16,436 bases of DNA from Clostridiales bacterium UBA1779 (GTDB taxonomy: Bacteria; Bacillota; Clostridia; Oscillospirales; CAG-272), in the NCBI GenBank assembly GCA_002314565.1, contig DCGL01000075.1, positions 11,200 through 27,635 of the forward strand, in the 5' to 3' direction. Both the position numbers and the translations under genes were made by a program. Below the pieces are notes generated by a model. It saw only the letters and a list, made by a program, of their open reading frames with translations, made no database searches and had not been told where the DNA came from. Positions within the stretch are counted from its first letter, which is position 1, and each line of letters starts with the position of its first letter. This document shows, in pieces, positions 1 through 7,274 of the stretch.

Positions 1-34
1 ACTGAGTTTTTTAACAGCCCCTGTTCAATACCGG

Positions 35-1513
35 TTATTCAACCGTAACACCGATAGCAGCCATCATATCGTCAATCTGCTTGACGTATATTTTGTTGTT
101 CTGCTTTAGCAGTGAAGAAATATTATAGTTCTTTGCTGAGAAGTTATCGTAGATGCTCTGCATATAACCTGTTCCGAGAACCTTGACGGTATATGAAATA
201 CTGTCGTGAATAAGCTGCAGATTTTCCGATGAATCCATATCGGGAGCATTCTTTGTAGCCAGGCAAAGGTCGAAATAGCTGGGCATAAGAGCGTTGTCTG
301 AATAATAGGAGCTTGAATAATATGCTGCTGCCTCAAGAATTGCACCGGCGTATTCAACCTCCTCTTCATTTCCTTCAACGATGTACAAAGCATCGCCGTT
401 GGGACTTACGTGCAGGTATTCTTTCTGATCTGCTGTATACTTGGGAACGGGCATAATACCGAATTCAATTTCCGAATTTTTTCTGATCTTGGGACATTCG
501 GCAAGAGAATAAAGAATGAACAGCGAGTTACCTCCGCGGAACATATCGACCGCAGTTGTGTTACCTATATTCAGATAGTTGTTGTCCTTTGTGAAGAGAT
601 CGAGAAGCTTGATGTAAACTTCGGTAAATTCCGTTGACTTTTCTGCAGGAGAATAAAACGGAATATTGTTGCTTCCCTGCTGTACGACTTCCATATCACA
701 GCCTGTAAGCAGAACTTCATAGAACTGAGTGGCCGCTTCGGCAATTCCGACTCTGTCGTTCGAATCGTACTTGCCGTCACCGTTCAGATCGGACAGTGCC
801 TTCAGAGACATTTCATGGAAAAGCTCAACTGTCCAGGTACCATCCTTTGCAATCTGGTAAAGATTACCGAGGTTCAGGTCTTCCGCAAGCTGCTTGTTGA
901 AGAAGCAGGCGCGTGAGTTATCAATACCTGTAATAAAGAAATCGGAGAACGTATAGTAAAGCTTGCTTCCCGTAGCGAATCTTGCATTTGCATTCTGATC
1001 CCACCAGGGCTTTTCAAGTTCAATTGACTCAACGGTTTTGAGGTCGTTGGCGGTTCCCTTCTGAAGCACGGAGGTCATTTCGGAAAGTGTGGCTGTTCCT
1101 ATATCGTAGGTTCTTTCGCCGCTGGTATGAACCTTAATTACGGCATCAGGTTTTACGTCTTCAACAATAATATCGATTTTATATTTATCTTCAAGAAGCA
1201 CGGTTCTTGCAAAAACTGCATCGTTGATTGTTTCTCCCGTTGTTTCATCTGACACAATAAGCGTGGACGTGTACTTAGTGTCAGTAACGTATCCTGATGC
1301 AATAGTGAAAGTGCGGTTAAATACTTTGTCTGAAAGATTGGGTATCAAAGCCGGGTCCTGTGTCGTTTCATCGGAAGCGGAGCTTTCACCGGAGCCAACT
1401 ACTGCCGTTGTATCCGGGGTTGTCTCGTCTGACGTGCCGTTTGCACAGCCGACTGCAGATACAAGCATCAGAAGCAAAAGGAATAGTGCCAGAAATCTCG
1501 TTGTTATTTTCAT
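35..1513 (-). CDS. Extracellular solute-binding lipoprotein (ABC-importer type)
   Basis: 492-residue exported protein, probably the ligand-capture subunit of an ABC importer; the ligand cannot be read from sequence, though sugars or oligosaccharides are usual for related family 1 binding proteins. The N-terminus has basic residues K2 and R6, a hydrophobic core, and a lipobox ending A-V-G-C with C23 as the lipidated residue. A Ser/Thr/Asp/Glu-rich linker runs to about residue 55. The rest reads as a two-lobed binding protein. Residues 242-253 form an EF-hand-like calcium loop (D242, N244, D246, G247, D250, D253), of a kind often seen in this superfamily. The ATG has a GAAAGG site 11 bases upstream (1525-1530) and its own promoter, so it starts a transcription unit. 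No permease or ATPase gene is visible; they may lie beyond base 1. It could instead be an orphan binding protein. The export and lipoprotein call is firm; the transport role is inferred. Confidence 0.85.
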   Translation of the reverse strand: MKITTRFLALFLLLLMLVSAVGCANGTSDETTPDTTAVVGSGESSASDETTQDPALIPNLSDKVFNRTFTIASGYVTDTKYTSTLIVSDETTGETINDAVFARTVLLEDKYKIDIIVEDVKPDAVIKVHTSGERTYDIGTATLSEMTSVLQKGTANDLKTVESIELEKPWWDQNANARFATGSKLYYTFSDFFITGIDNSRACFFNKQLAEDLNLGNLYQIAKDGTWTVELFHEMSLKALSDLNGDGKYDSNDRVGIAEAATQFYEVLLTGCDMEVVQQGSNNIPFYSPAEKSTEFTEVYIKLLDLFTKDNNYLNIGNTTAVDMFRGGNSLFILYSLAECPKIRKNSEIEFGIMPVPKYTADQKEYLHVSPNGDALYIVEGNEEEVEYAGAILEAAAYYSSSYYSDNALMPSYFDLCLATKNAPDMDSSENLQLIHDSISYTVKVLGTGYMQSIYDNFSAKNYNISSLLKQNNKIYVKQIDDMMAAIGVTVE

Positions 1514-1557
1514 TTGAAATGCTGCCTTTCATTTTAATTCAGTATACACTTAATGTA

Positions 1558-1586
1558 ATTATATCAAATGAATTTTGTAAAGTCAA
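1558..1586 (-). promoter_or_regulatory. Promoter of the solute-binding lipoprotein gene
   Basis: Reading the minus strand, TTGACT (1586-1581), a 17-base spacer and a perfect TATAAT (1563-1558) form a sigma-A type promoter. The predicted start near 1551 gives a leader of about 38 bases. No operator-like repeat was noticed over it. Confidence 0.85.
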
Positions 1587-1606
1587 TATTATTGTCCGAA
1601 TAGGCG

Positions 1607-1645
1607 AAAAAAACCGGCCGAAGGCGAACCTTCGGCCGGATTTTT
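1607..1645. terminator. Bidirectional rho-independent terminator
   Basis: A perfect 11-bp GC-rich stem (1614-1624 pairing with 1629-1639) closes a CGAA loop. It is flanked by seven A on the left (1607-1613) and by five T on the right (1641-1645). On the minus strand this gives a stem followed by seven U, so it ends the 618-residue surface-protein transcript, about 100 bases after its stop and just upstream of the next promoter. It can also stop plus-strand transcripts. Confidence 0.93.
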
Positions 1646-1742
1646 GTGAGTCATCAACGCACGGATGCAAAAATGCTCACCTATATAATCCGAGCTTATT
1701 TAAATCTACTGAATAATCAGGGATTGTTTTTTTCGTTGTTTA

Positions 1743-3599
1743 TCAGAATTCCTTCTTTGCAACGATGGCGCAGCCGAGAACAGCTACGAGAGCAACACCG
1801 ATTCCGACAACGGAGCTGCAGCCGGACTTGGCGGCAGGAGCTTCGGTCTGGGCAGGAGCCTCTGTCTGGGCAGGAGCTTCTGTTGCGGCAGGAGCCTCGG
1901 TAGCTTCGGGTGCCTTGGTTTCGGGAGCCTTGGTTTCAGGAGCCTTGGTCTCGGGAGCCTTGGTTGTTTCTTCAGCTTCAAGAGAGGCAACGTTTACATA
2001 CTTGCCGTTCTTTTCAGCGATGAATGTGTTGGCCTTGTTCTCTACTGTAGGAACAGTGTCAACACCGATCTGCTGATGCCATACGTACTCGTATGCATAT
2101 GTTCCGTTGAGTGTTCCGGAACCGTCTTCCTTTGTGATAGCTCTCCACTCGCATTCGCCGGCAAGAATACCGTCATTGTCTTCGATGAACTTGGTGTTCA
2201 GAGTGTAGGCAACTTCACCGGACTTAACACCGTCAAGGGTCTTAAGAATGGTGATGGAATCCTGGTCGATACCTTCCTGAATGGTGTGGCGGTTGCCATA
2301 GTTATTTTCTTCAGCGGAATCGCCGCACATTGAGAACATTGTGTAATGTCCGTCGGGATCGTATACTGCATTGTAGTAGCAGTAGTAGTTGATCGGGTTG
2401 GCACTTGAGCATCCGATGAAGGAGTGAGCAAATACCGTGTATCCGTTGCCGATTTCATAGACCTTACCGGTATTGATATTGGCAAGAATGTTGGTGGAAA
2501 CGGTGTTGGTGTAAGCTACGAACGGTCCGGCGTAGTTTGTTCCGTCGGTGTCACCGTAATAAAGATCACCTGTGTTGAGGCAGAATTCGATATCTGCATA
2601 CTGAGCGGCCTGACCGTACTCGTAGCAGATAATACCGCCGCACTGGTTGGGGGAAACGATCTTACCGGTGTTAACACAACCGTAAATCTGATATGCGCAG
2701 GTGTTGCCTGAACAACCGAGATAAGTGTCGATACCTGCGGCATTACCGTAAGCAACGATTTCACCGGAGTTCTTGCATCCGAGGAATGTTGCGGGGCTTA
2801 CAGCAGCTGTAAGACCTGTACGTGCAACGAGACCGCCGGAAATGGAAGAGGTTACATTGTTGTTTGTAATGGTTCCGTCAGCGGCAATTTCAAGGTCGAT
2901 GAGCGGAATTGAAATGTTACCTGTGTTTTCGCAATTGATGCAGAATACACCTTCGAGAACAGCGCCGATACCGGCAGCACGGGGCTTCATGGAAGAAGCG
3001 GTTGTTGTTGCATTGCTGGGACCGGGAACGTCTTCGGTAGGTACTGTTGCATTGATTACGATGTTACCTGTGTTCTTGCAGTTAATGAAGGTTGAGCAGG
3101 CGCTCTTGTTGTTTTCGGGCTGTGCACCGCCATAGTAGTCGGTGTTATCTGCAGCAACGAAGTTATCTGTTGCAACGAAACCGGCAGCATACATACCTCT
3201 CTTCTGACCTGTGAGAGTGATGTTAACGCTTGTGGTTACGTTTTCGGCATACATACCGTTGACAGTTCTGACAGCGATACCTGCAGTGGACATACCGTCT
3301 GTAGCAATGATTTCGCCCTTGACGGTCATATTCTTGATAGAACCGTCAAACATTGTGAACATAGGGCAGGATACTGTTACCGTGTGTCCGTTACCGTCGA
3401 GGGTTCCTTTGAACCACTGGGTGTAGGAGGCTGAAATAACGATGTCAGCATCGAGATAGTAGGTTCCGGCAGGATCCATAGCTGCAAAATCTGCAGCGGA
3501 CTTAATGGCGGTACCTTCTGCAGCGTTGACGCTGAAGCCGCATACTGCGACTGAGAGAATCATCAGGACGCTGAGGACAACTGCTAATGTTTTACGCAT
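1743..3599 (-). CDS. Secreted beta-helix-like repeat surface protein with Pro-rich stalk and C-terminal membrane anchor
   Basis: 618 residues. A Sec signal peptide (about 1-27, cleavage near the N-A-A at 25-27) is followed by a start typical of parallel beta-helix or GLUG-like proteins, with an L-D-G-N-G-H segment at 67-72. Six copies of a motif near C-x-N-T-G-x-I follow, at about 174, 223, 275, 308, 340 and 374, the last with Asn instead of Cys. Residues 461-525 hold a G-E-V-A-Y-x-L-N ... W-H-Q-Q-I-G-V-D module that often closes such repeat proteins. A Thr/Lys/Glu-Ala-Pro stalk covers 545-590. The end is S-G-C (592-594), a hydrophobic helix to about 614, then K-K-E-F. No LPXTG is present. 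It is likely a wall-spanning adhesin or scaffold, transcribed alone. The site AAAGAGG at 3608-3614 supports the ATG. The family is judged from motifs; the ligand is unknown. Confidence 0.85.
   Translation of the reverse strand: MRKTLAVVLSVLMILSVAVCGFSVNAAEGTAIKSAADFAAMDPAGTYYLDADIVISASYTQWFKGTLDGNGHTVTVSCPMFTMFDGSIKNMTVKGEIIATDGMSTAGIAVRTVNGMYAENVTTSVNITLTGQKRGMYAAGFVATDNFVAADNTDYYGGAQPENNKSACSTFINCKNTGNIVINATVPTEDVPGPSNATTTASSMKPRAAGIGAVLEGVFCINCENTGNISIPLIDLEIAADGTITNNNVTSSISGGLVARTGLTAAVSPATFLGCKNSGEIVAYGNAAGIDTYLGCSGNTCAYQIYGCVNTGKIVSPNQCGGIICYEYGQAAQYADIEFCLNTGDLYYGDTDGTNYAGPFVAYTNTVSTNILANINTGKVYEIGNGYTVFAHSFIGCSSANPINYYCYYNAVYDPDGHYTMFSMCGDSAEENNYGNRHTIQEGIDQDSITILKTLDGVKSGEVAYTLNTKFIEDNDGILAGECEWRAITKEDGSGTLNGTYAYEYVWHQQIGVDTVPTVENKANTFIAEKNGKYVNVASLEAEETTKAPETKAPETKAPETKAPEATEAPAATEAPAQTEAPAQTEAPAAKSGCSSVVGIGVALVAVLGCAIVAKKEF
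1830..1967 (-). repeat. Coding tandem repeats for the K-A-P-E-T / T-E-A-P-A-x stalk
   Basis: In-frame repeats inside the surface-protein gene. One block has a 15-base period encoding K-A-P-E-T (about 1905-1961), followed by an 18-base period block encoding T-E-A-P-A-A/Q. These encode residues 545-590. The near-identical DNA copies suggest that repeat number could vary between strains and change stalk length in whole residues. Confidence 0.9.
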
Positions 3600-3726
3600 T
3601 GTTTTTACCTCTTTCTATTATAATTTCGCAATCGATACTGCGCAATCATCTGCCATTGACGTGGTATCGGTTTGCCAAAAGGGTTTCAAATATCATTTTT
3701 TACACTTATTCGAATATACTGCACTT

Positions 3727-3732
3727 ATTATA
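3727..3732 (-). promoter_or_regulatory. Possible -10 element for the surface-protein gene
   Basis: The minus strand carries TATAAT at 3732-3727, directly preceded by TG. No good -35 is seen at 16-18 bases upstream. A second TATAAT at 3622-3617 has TTGCGC 17 bases upstream, but a start from it would cut into the ribosome site at 3608-3614. The rest of 3600-3775 is AT-rich, with nothing else recognised. Confidence 0.35.
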
Positions 3733-3775
3733 CATTGAAAGTGTGAAGATTTTGTGTCCAAATGCCAAAAAACGC

Positions 3776-3811
3776 AAAAAAACCAGACAGCAGTACAGGA
3801 ATACTGCTGTC
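3776..3811 (-). terminator. Rho-independent terminator of the rplM-rpsI operon
   Basis: A perfect 10-bp stem (3786-3795 with 3802-3811) closes a 6-base loop. On the minus strand it is followed, after three bases, by seven T (complement of the A run 3776-3782). It begins 12 bases after the rpsI stop codon. Confidence 0.93.
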
Positions 3812-3823
3812 CGTGCAGGGAAA

Positions 3824-4225
3824 TTATCTCTTTGAGAACTGAGATGCGCGACGGGCTGCTTTGAGACCGTATTTCTTTCTTTCCTTCATACGAGGATCTC
3901 TGGTCAGGAAGCCTGCAGCCTTGAGGGCAGCCTTGTTTGCTTCGTCGGCAAGGACGAGAGCACGTGCCATTCCGTGACGGATGGCACCGGCCTGGCCGGA
4001 AAGGCCGCCGCCGGTAACGGTGGCAACGATATCAAACTTACCTGCATTTGCGGTAACATCGAGGGGCTGATTTACGATGAGCTTCAGGGTTTCAAGTCCG
4101 AAGTATTCGTCAACGGTCTTGCCGTTAACCGTGATGGCACCGGTTCCGGGATATACGCGGACACGTGCTACTGATTTCTTTCTTCTGCCGGTTCCGTAGA
4201 AACAGGGCTTTGCACTTTCATACAT
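3824..4225 (-). CDS. rpsI: 30S ribosomal protein S9 (uS9)
   Basis: 133 residues, close to the usual length of about 130. This small-subunit head protein has a C-terminal tail that reaches toward the P-site tRNA. Family marks are visible: G-T-G-R-R-K-K-S-V-A-R-V near residues 11-22, P-G-T-G at 26-29, a G-G-G-L-S-G-Q-A-G-A-I-R-H-G stretch mid-protein, and the basic tail ending S-Q-F-S-K-R, whose final Lys-Arg is conserved. The ATG follows an AGGAGG site (4235-4240) by nine bases. It lies 26 bases after the rplM stop, the usual rplM-rpsI pair, and is followed directly by the operon terminator. The residues before the G-T-G-R-R-K motif are a normal Clostridia-style N-terminus. Confidence 0.98.
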   Translation of the reverse strand: MYESAKPCFYGTGRRKKSVARVRVYPGTGAITVNGKTVDEYFGLETLKLIVNQPLDVTANAGKFDIVATVTGGGLSGQAGAIRHGMARALVLADEANKAALKAAGFLTRDPRMKERKKYGLKAARRASQFSKR

Positions 4226-4251
4226 TATAATGTTCCTCCTCTTTCTTACGG

Positions 4252-4677
4252 TCAGTCGATAACAACGGGCTTCTGAGCCTCATGTCCGTGCTCTGCGCCG
4301 CTGTAAACGTGAAGTCTTGTCATGGACTTGCGTCCGATTGTATTGTCGGGAAGCATTCTCTTGACAGCCAGTTCCATAGCCATTTCGGGGCGCTCTTCCA
4401 TCATTTCCTTGTACTGGATTTTCTTGAGTCCGCCGATATAGCCGGAGTGACGGCAGTAATACTTCTGCTCAAGCTTTCTGCCTGTGAGAATTGCCTTGTC
4501 GGCATTGATGATGATAACGAATTCACCGCAGTCTACGTGAGGTGTGAATTCAGGACGGTGTTTGCCACGAAGAATTGTGGCAGCTTTGACAGCTGTTCTG
4601 CCGAGAGGCTTACCGGCGGCGTCAATGACGTACCAGTTGCGTTCAACAGTCTCAGCCTTAGCCATGAATGATGACAT
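4252..4677 (-). CDS. rplM: 50S ribosomal protein L13 (uL13)
   Basis: 141 residues, standard length for this early-assembling large-subunit protein. Recognisable segments are the N-terminal W-Y-V-I-D-A-A-G-K-P-L-G-R-T, the R-G-K-H-R-P-E-F-T-P-H-V-D-C-G-E-F-V-I block near 38-56, and the M-L-P-D-N-T-I-G-R-K segment near 108-117, followed by the L-H-V-Y-S-G-A-E-H-G-H signature. The start at Met1 is preferred over Met5 because AAGGAG (4686-4691) sits eight bases before the first ATG. It is first gene of the rplM-rpsI operon under the promoter at 4717-4745. The leader is only about 33 bases. Confidence 0.98.
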   Translation of the reverse strand: MSSFMAKAETVERNWYVIDAAGKPLGRTAVKAATILRGKHRPEFTPHVDCGEFVIIINADKAILTGRKLEQKYYCRHSGYIGGLKKIQYKEMMEERPEMAMELAVKRMLPDNTIGRKSMTRLHVYSGAEHGHEAQKPVVID

Positions 4678-4716
4678 TTGGATAGTCTCCTTAGTATTTT
4701 TTAATTAACGGACAAG

Positions 4717-4745
4717 ATTATACCACCAAGCTTTTACTTTGTCAA
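4717..4745 (-). promoter_or_regulatory. Consensus promoter of the rplM-rpsI operon
   Basis: The minus strand reads TTGACA (4745-4740), exactly 17 bases, then TATAAT (4722-4717), a perfect sigma-A consensus. A-tracts directly upstream (complement of T runs 4749-4755 and 4758-4764) look like an UP element. The predicted start is near 4710. Confidence 0.93.
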
Positions 4746-4748
4746 CAC

Positions 4749-4823
4749 TTTTTTTCATTTTTTTAATATATCTTGGCAATTGCTCGTGAAATCTCGTTTT
4801 TTCGTCTTTTTTTGCCGTTTTTT
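4749..4823 (-). promoter_or_regulatory. Spaced A-tracts upstream of the rplM promoter (UP element or curved DNA)
   Basis: On the minus strand, five A-tracts of 6-7 bases lie at 4749-4755, 4758-4764, 4797-4802, 4807-4813 and 4818-4823. Neighbouring centres are about 9-10.5 bases apart within each cluster, near one helical turn. The gap between pcrA and rplM holds no clear terminator hairpin for pcrA, so some readthrough into rplM-rpsI is possible. Confidence 0.6.
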
Positions 4824-4834
4824 CTCGTCCGTCG

Positions 4835-7264
4835 TCACTGATTTTCGGGCTTCAGCTTGGCAAAGCTGCCCATCAGCTTCTTTGTGCCGAAATCGTCAAA
4901 CATAATTTCGTATATGGTATCACTGCCGGCATCCTTGGCGCTGATAACCGTTCCTGAGCCGAAGCTCTGATGAACGACTCTTGCTCCTTCGGAAAACTTC
5001 TGAACGGCTGCCCTTGCAAAGGCGGTGCGGGGAGAATTTCCTGAAGACGATGCATAAGCGCCGCCGACGTTAACTCTGTCGCGTATAAAACAGCTCTTTG
5101 CATCCGGACGGTTGAATTCGCCCGTAAACACATCGTGCGTTTCGCGCTTTTCCGTTCCGCGCTTTTCAATCAGATTATCCGGAATATCGGCAATGAATCT
5201 TGAAAGTTTATTATACGTGGTTTTTCCGTAAAGCATACGGCAGTCTGTGTGGAAAATAAAGACTTCTTTTTTTGCTCTTGTCAGTGCGACGTATGCAAGG
5301 CGTCTTTCTTCTTCGACTTCGGTCTCGTCCATAGCGGACATAAGAGACGGGAAAATCCCCTCTTCCATTCCGGGAAGGATGGTAACCGGGAATTCAAGTC
5401 CCTTTGCGCTGTGAATGGTCATCATAACCACGGCATCGGCATTTTCGTCGTATTTATCGACGTCGGCAACCAGGGCATTTTGTTCAAGAAAGCCTTCAAG
5501 CGTTGCGTCATCGCTGTTGTTCATATATTCGACGGCTCCGGAGATGAATTCCTCGACGTTGTCCAGGTGATCCTTCTCGGCTTCACCGCCGTCTATAAGC
5601 ATCTGACGGTAGCCTGTCATATCAAGAACCTGACTGATAAATGCATCAAGCGGACAGCCCTCTCTGTATATTCTCGTCAGATTTTCTATAACGCTGCAGA
5701 ATTCTATGAGCTTGTCAGCCGAGCGTTCAAGTGCCGCGTATGATGTGGCGGAGGCCATAACTTCGAACTGGGATTTTCCCTTCTCTTCGGCTATAGAGGC
5801 GACGGCATCCATCGTTGCCGCACCGATTTTTCTTTTCGGTTCGTTTACTATGCGGTTAAGTCTTACGTTATCGGCATGATTTGAAATCAGCTGCAGATAT
5901 GCCACGACGTCTCTGATTTCCTTGCGGTCGTTGAATCTCATGCCTCCGAGAACCCTGTAAGGGAGTCCGCTTCGGGCAAAGGTGCGTTCAATGGCGTTTG
6001 ACTGGGCATTGGCGCGATACAGTATGGCAAAATCGCGGTATTTATATTTTCCCTCCGCAACGTAATCCCGGACTATGTCGGTGATTCTTCTTGCCTCCGC
6101 ATCTTCACTCGGGACGTTCTCGAGAACGAGCTTCGAGCCGTCTCCGCTTTCGGTCCACATATGCTTTCCGTATCTCGTGCGGTTGCGTTCAATAACAGCG
6201 TTTGCGGCATTCAGAATATTTGCAGTTGAACGGTAATTCTGTTCGAGTTTTATGACTGAAGCCCCGGGAAAGCTCTTTTCAAAGCCGAGTATGTTTTCAA
6301 CGGTAGCTCCGCGGAACTTGTAAATACTCTGGTCATCGTCACCGACTGCCATCAGGTTTCCGTGAGCCGATGCAAGGGCTGAACAAAGAGCAAACTGAGC
6401 GGGGTTAGTATCCTGATACTCATCAACGCAGATATATCTGAATTTTGACGCAATTCTGTCACGAAGAGCCGGATCACGTTTGAACGCAAGTACCGTTTTC
6501 ATAATTATATCGTCAAAATCCAGAGCGTTTGCCTTCTCAAGTCTGTGCGTATATTCCGAATAAATTCTTGCATATACCTTTTCGCGGAATCCGCTTCCGA
6601 CAGCGTTCAGATATCCTTCCGGAGTCTGAAGCCGTTCCTTCGCCCTGCTGATGACTGACGCAACCGATTTCACGGTATACTGCTTATCATTTATATCGAG
6701 ATCCTTCATTACAGAAGTCAGAAGCTTTTTGCTGTCTTCGGTATCGTAAATCGTCACTCCGCTTCCGACACCGAAGCTTTCGGGATACATACGGATAAAA
6801 CGCATACAGACAGAATGAAACGTTCCGGTCCAGATCTGCGAAGCCATTTCGGCATCTCCGAACATTTTTTCAAGTCTGACCTTTATTTCGTTTGCAGCTT
6901 TGTTCGTAAAAGTTATTGCCAGCATATTCCACGGGGGGCACTGACCCTCGCGGAATTCTTCAAGAAAGGGTCTTATGTTTTCTGCCGGCAATTCGAGCAG
7001 AGCTTCATATCCCTCAAGTGTCTGAAGCGAGAGATCCCGGGGGACGCGTGTTGAATTATAAGCGTTGCCGTAGCGGATGATCTGCGCAACACGGCGGACA
7101 AGCACCGTGGTCTTTCCGCTTCCTGCCCCGGCAAATACGAGCAGCGGTCCTTCGGTCGCATATACGGCCTTGCGCTGCATGGGGTTTAAATCCGCATCGG
7201 CTTTTTCAAAAAGCCGGTGCTTTATATCGAGAAATCTTTCAGATAAATTGTTTTCGTTTGTCAT
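4835..7264 (-). CDS. pcrA: ATP-dependent DNA helicase PcrA (UvrD/Rep family, SF1A)
   Basis: 809-residue 3'-5' helicase for nucleotide-excision repair, rolling-circle replication and clearing of stalled RNA polymerase. Motifs in order: Q motif L-N-P-M-Q at 26-30, Walker A A-G-A-G-S-G-K-T at 45-52, motif Ia A-I-T-F-T-N-K-A-A at 116-124, T-G-T-F-H-S at 146-151, DEYQDTN at 281-287, G-D-D-D-Q-S-I-Y at 308-315, Q-N-Y-R-S-T at 342-347, motif V with H-S-A-K-G-L-E-F at 618-625, and motif VI with Y-V-A-L-T-R-A-K-K at 658-666. The C-terminal 53 residues resemble the Tudor-like domain that contacts RNA polymerase in PcrA. An insert of about 40 residues (66-110) separates motifs I and Ia. The ATG lies 10 bases after the preceding membrane-protein stop, and its AAAGGT site overlaps that stop codon, indicating cotranscription and probably translational coupling. 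Confidence 0.97.
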   Translation of the reverse strand: MTNENNLSERFLDIKHRLFEKADADLNPMQRKAVYATEGPLLVFAGAGSGKTTVLVRRVAQIIRYGNAYNSTRVPRDLSLQTLEGYEALLELPAENIRPFLEEFREGQCPPWNMLAITFTNKAANEIKVRLEKMFGDAEMASQIWTGTFHSVCMRFIRMYPESFGVGSGVTIYDTEDSKKLLTSVMKDLDINDKQYTVKSVASVISRAKERLQTPEGYLNAVGSGFREKVYARIYSEYTHRLEKANALDFDDIIMKTVLAFKRDPALRDRIASKFRYICVDEYQDTNPAQFALCSALASAHGNLMAVGDDDQSIYKFRGATVENILGFEKSFPGASVIKLEQNYRSTANILNAANAVIERNRTRYGKHMWTESGDGSKLVLENVPSEDAEARRITDIVRDYVAEGKYKYRDFAILYRANAQSNAIERTFARSGLPYRVLGGMRFNDRKEIRDVVAYLQLISNHADNVRLNRIVNEPKRKIGAATMDAVASIAEEKGKSQFEVMASATSYAALERSADKLIEFCSVIENLTRIYREGCPLDAFISQVLDMTGYRQMLIDGGEAEKDHLDNVEEFISGAVEYMNNSDDATLEGFLEQNALVADVDKYDENADAVVMMTIHSAKGLEFPVTILPGMEEGIFPSLMSAMDETEVEEERRLAYVALTRAKKEVFIFHTDCRMLYGKTTYNKLSRFIADIPDNLIEKRGTEKRETHDVFTGEFNRPDAKSCFIRDRVNVGGAYASSSGNSPRTAFARAAVQKFSEGARVVHQSFGSGTVISAKDAGSDTIYEIMFDDFGTKKLMGSFAKLKPENQ

Positions 7265-7274
7265 TAAGTGACCT

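Noticed and set aside
10..22. AACAG/CTGTT hairpin near a T run at the left edge, as a terminator for gene 1
   Set aside because: The T run precedes the hairpin on the plus strand and would be an A run on the minus strand, so it cannot end the minus-strand transcript; the stem is only 5 bp.
1646..1680. GTGAG/CTCAC imperfect hairpin after the surface-protein gene
   Set aside because: It is weak and bulged with no U run; the strong terminator at 1607-1645 explains the region.
1765..2076. Plus-strand frame with Gly-Ala-Ser-Val-Trp-type repeats
   Set aside because: It is the antisense of the Pro-rich stalk repeats; the minus-strand frame has a signal peptide, ribosome site and terminator.
3617..3645. 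TTGCGC-17-TATAAT as the surface-protein promoter
   Set aside because: The predicted transcription start near 3610 would remove part of the ribosome site at 3608-3614.
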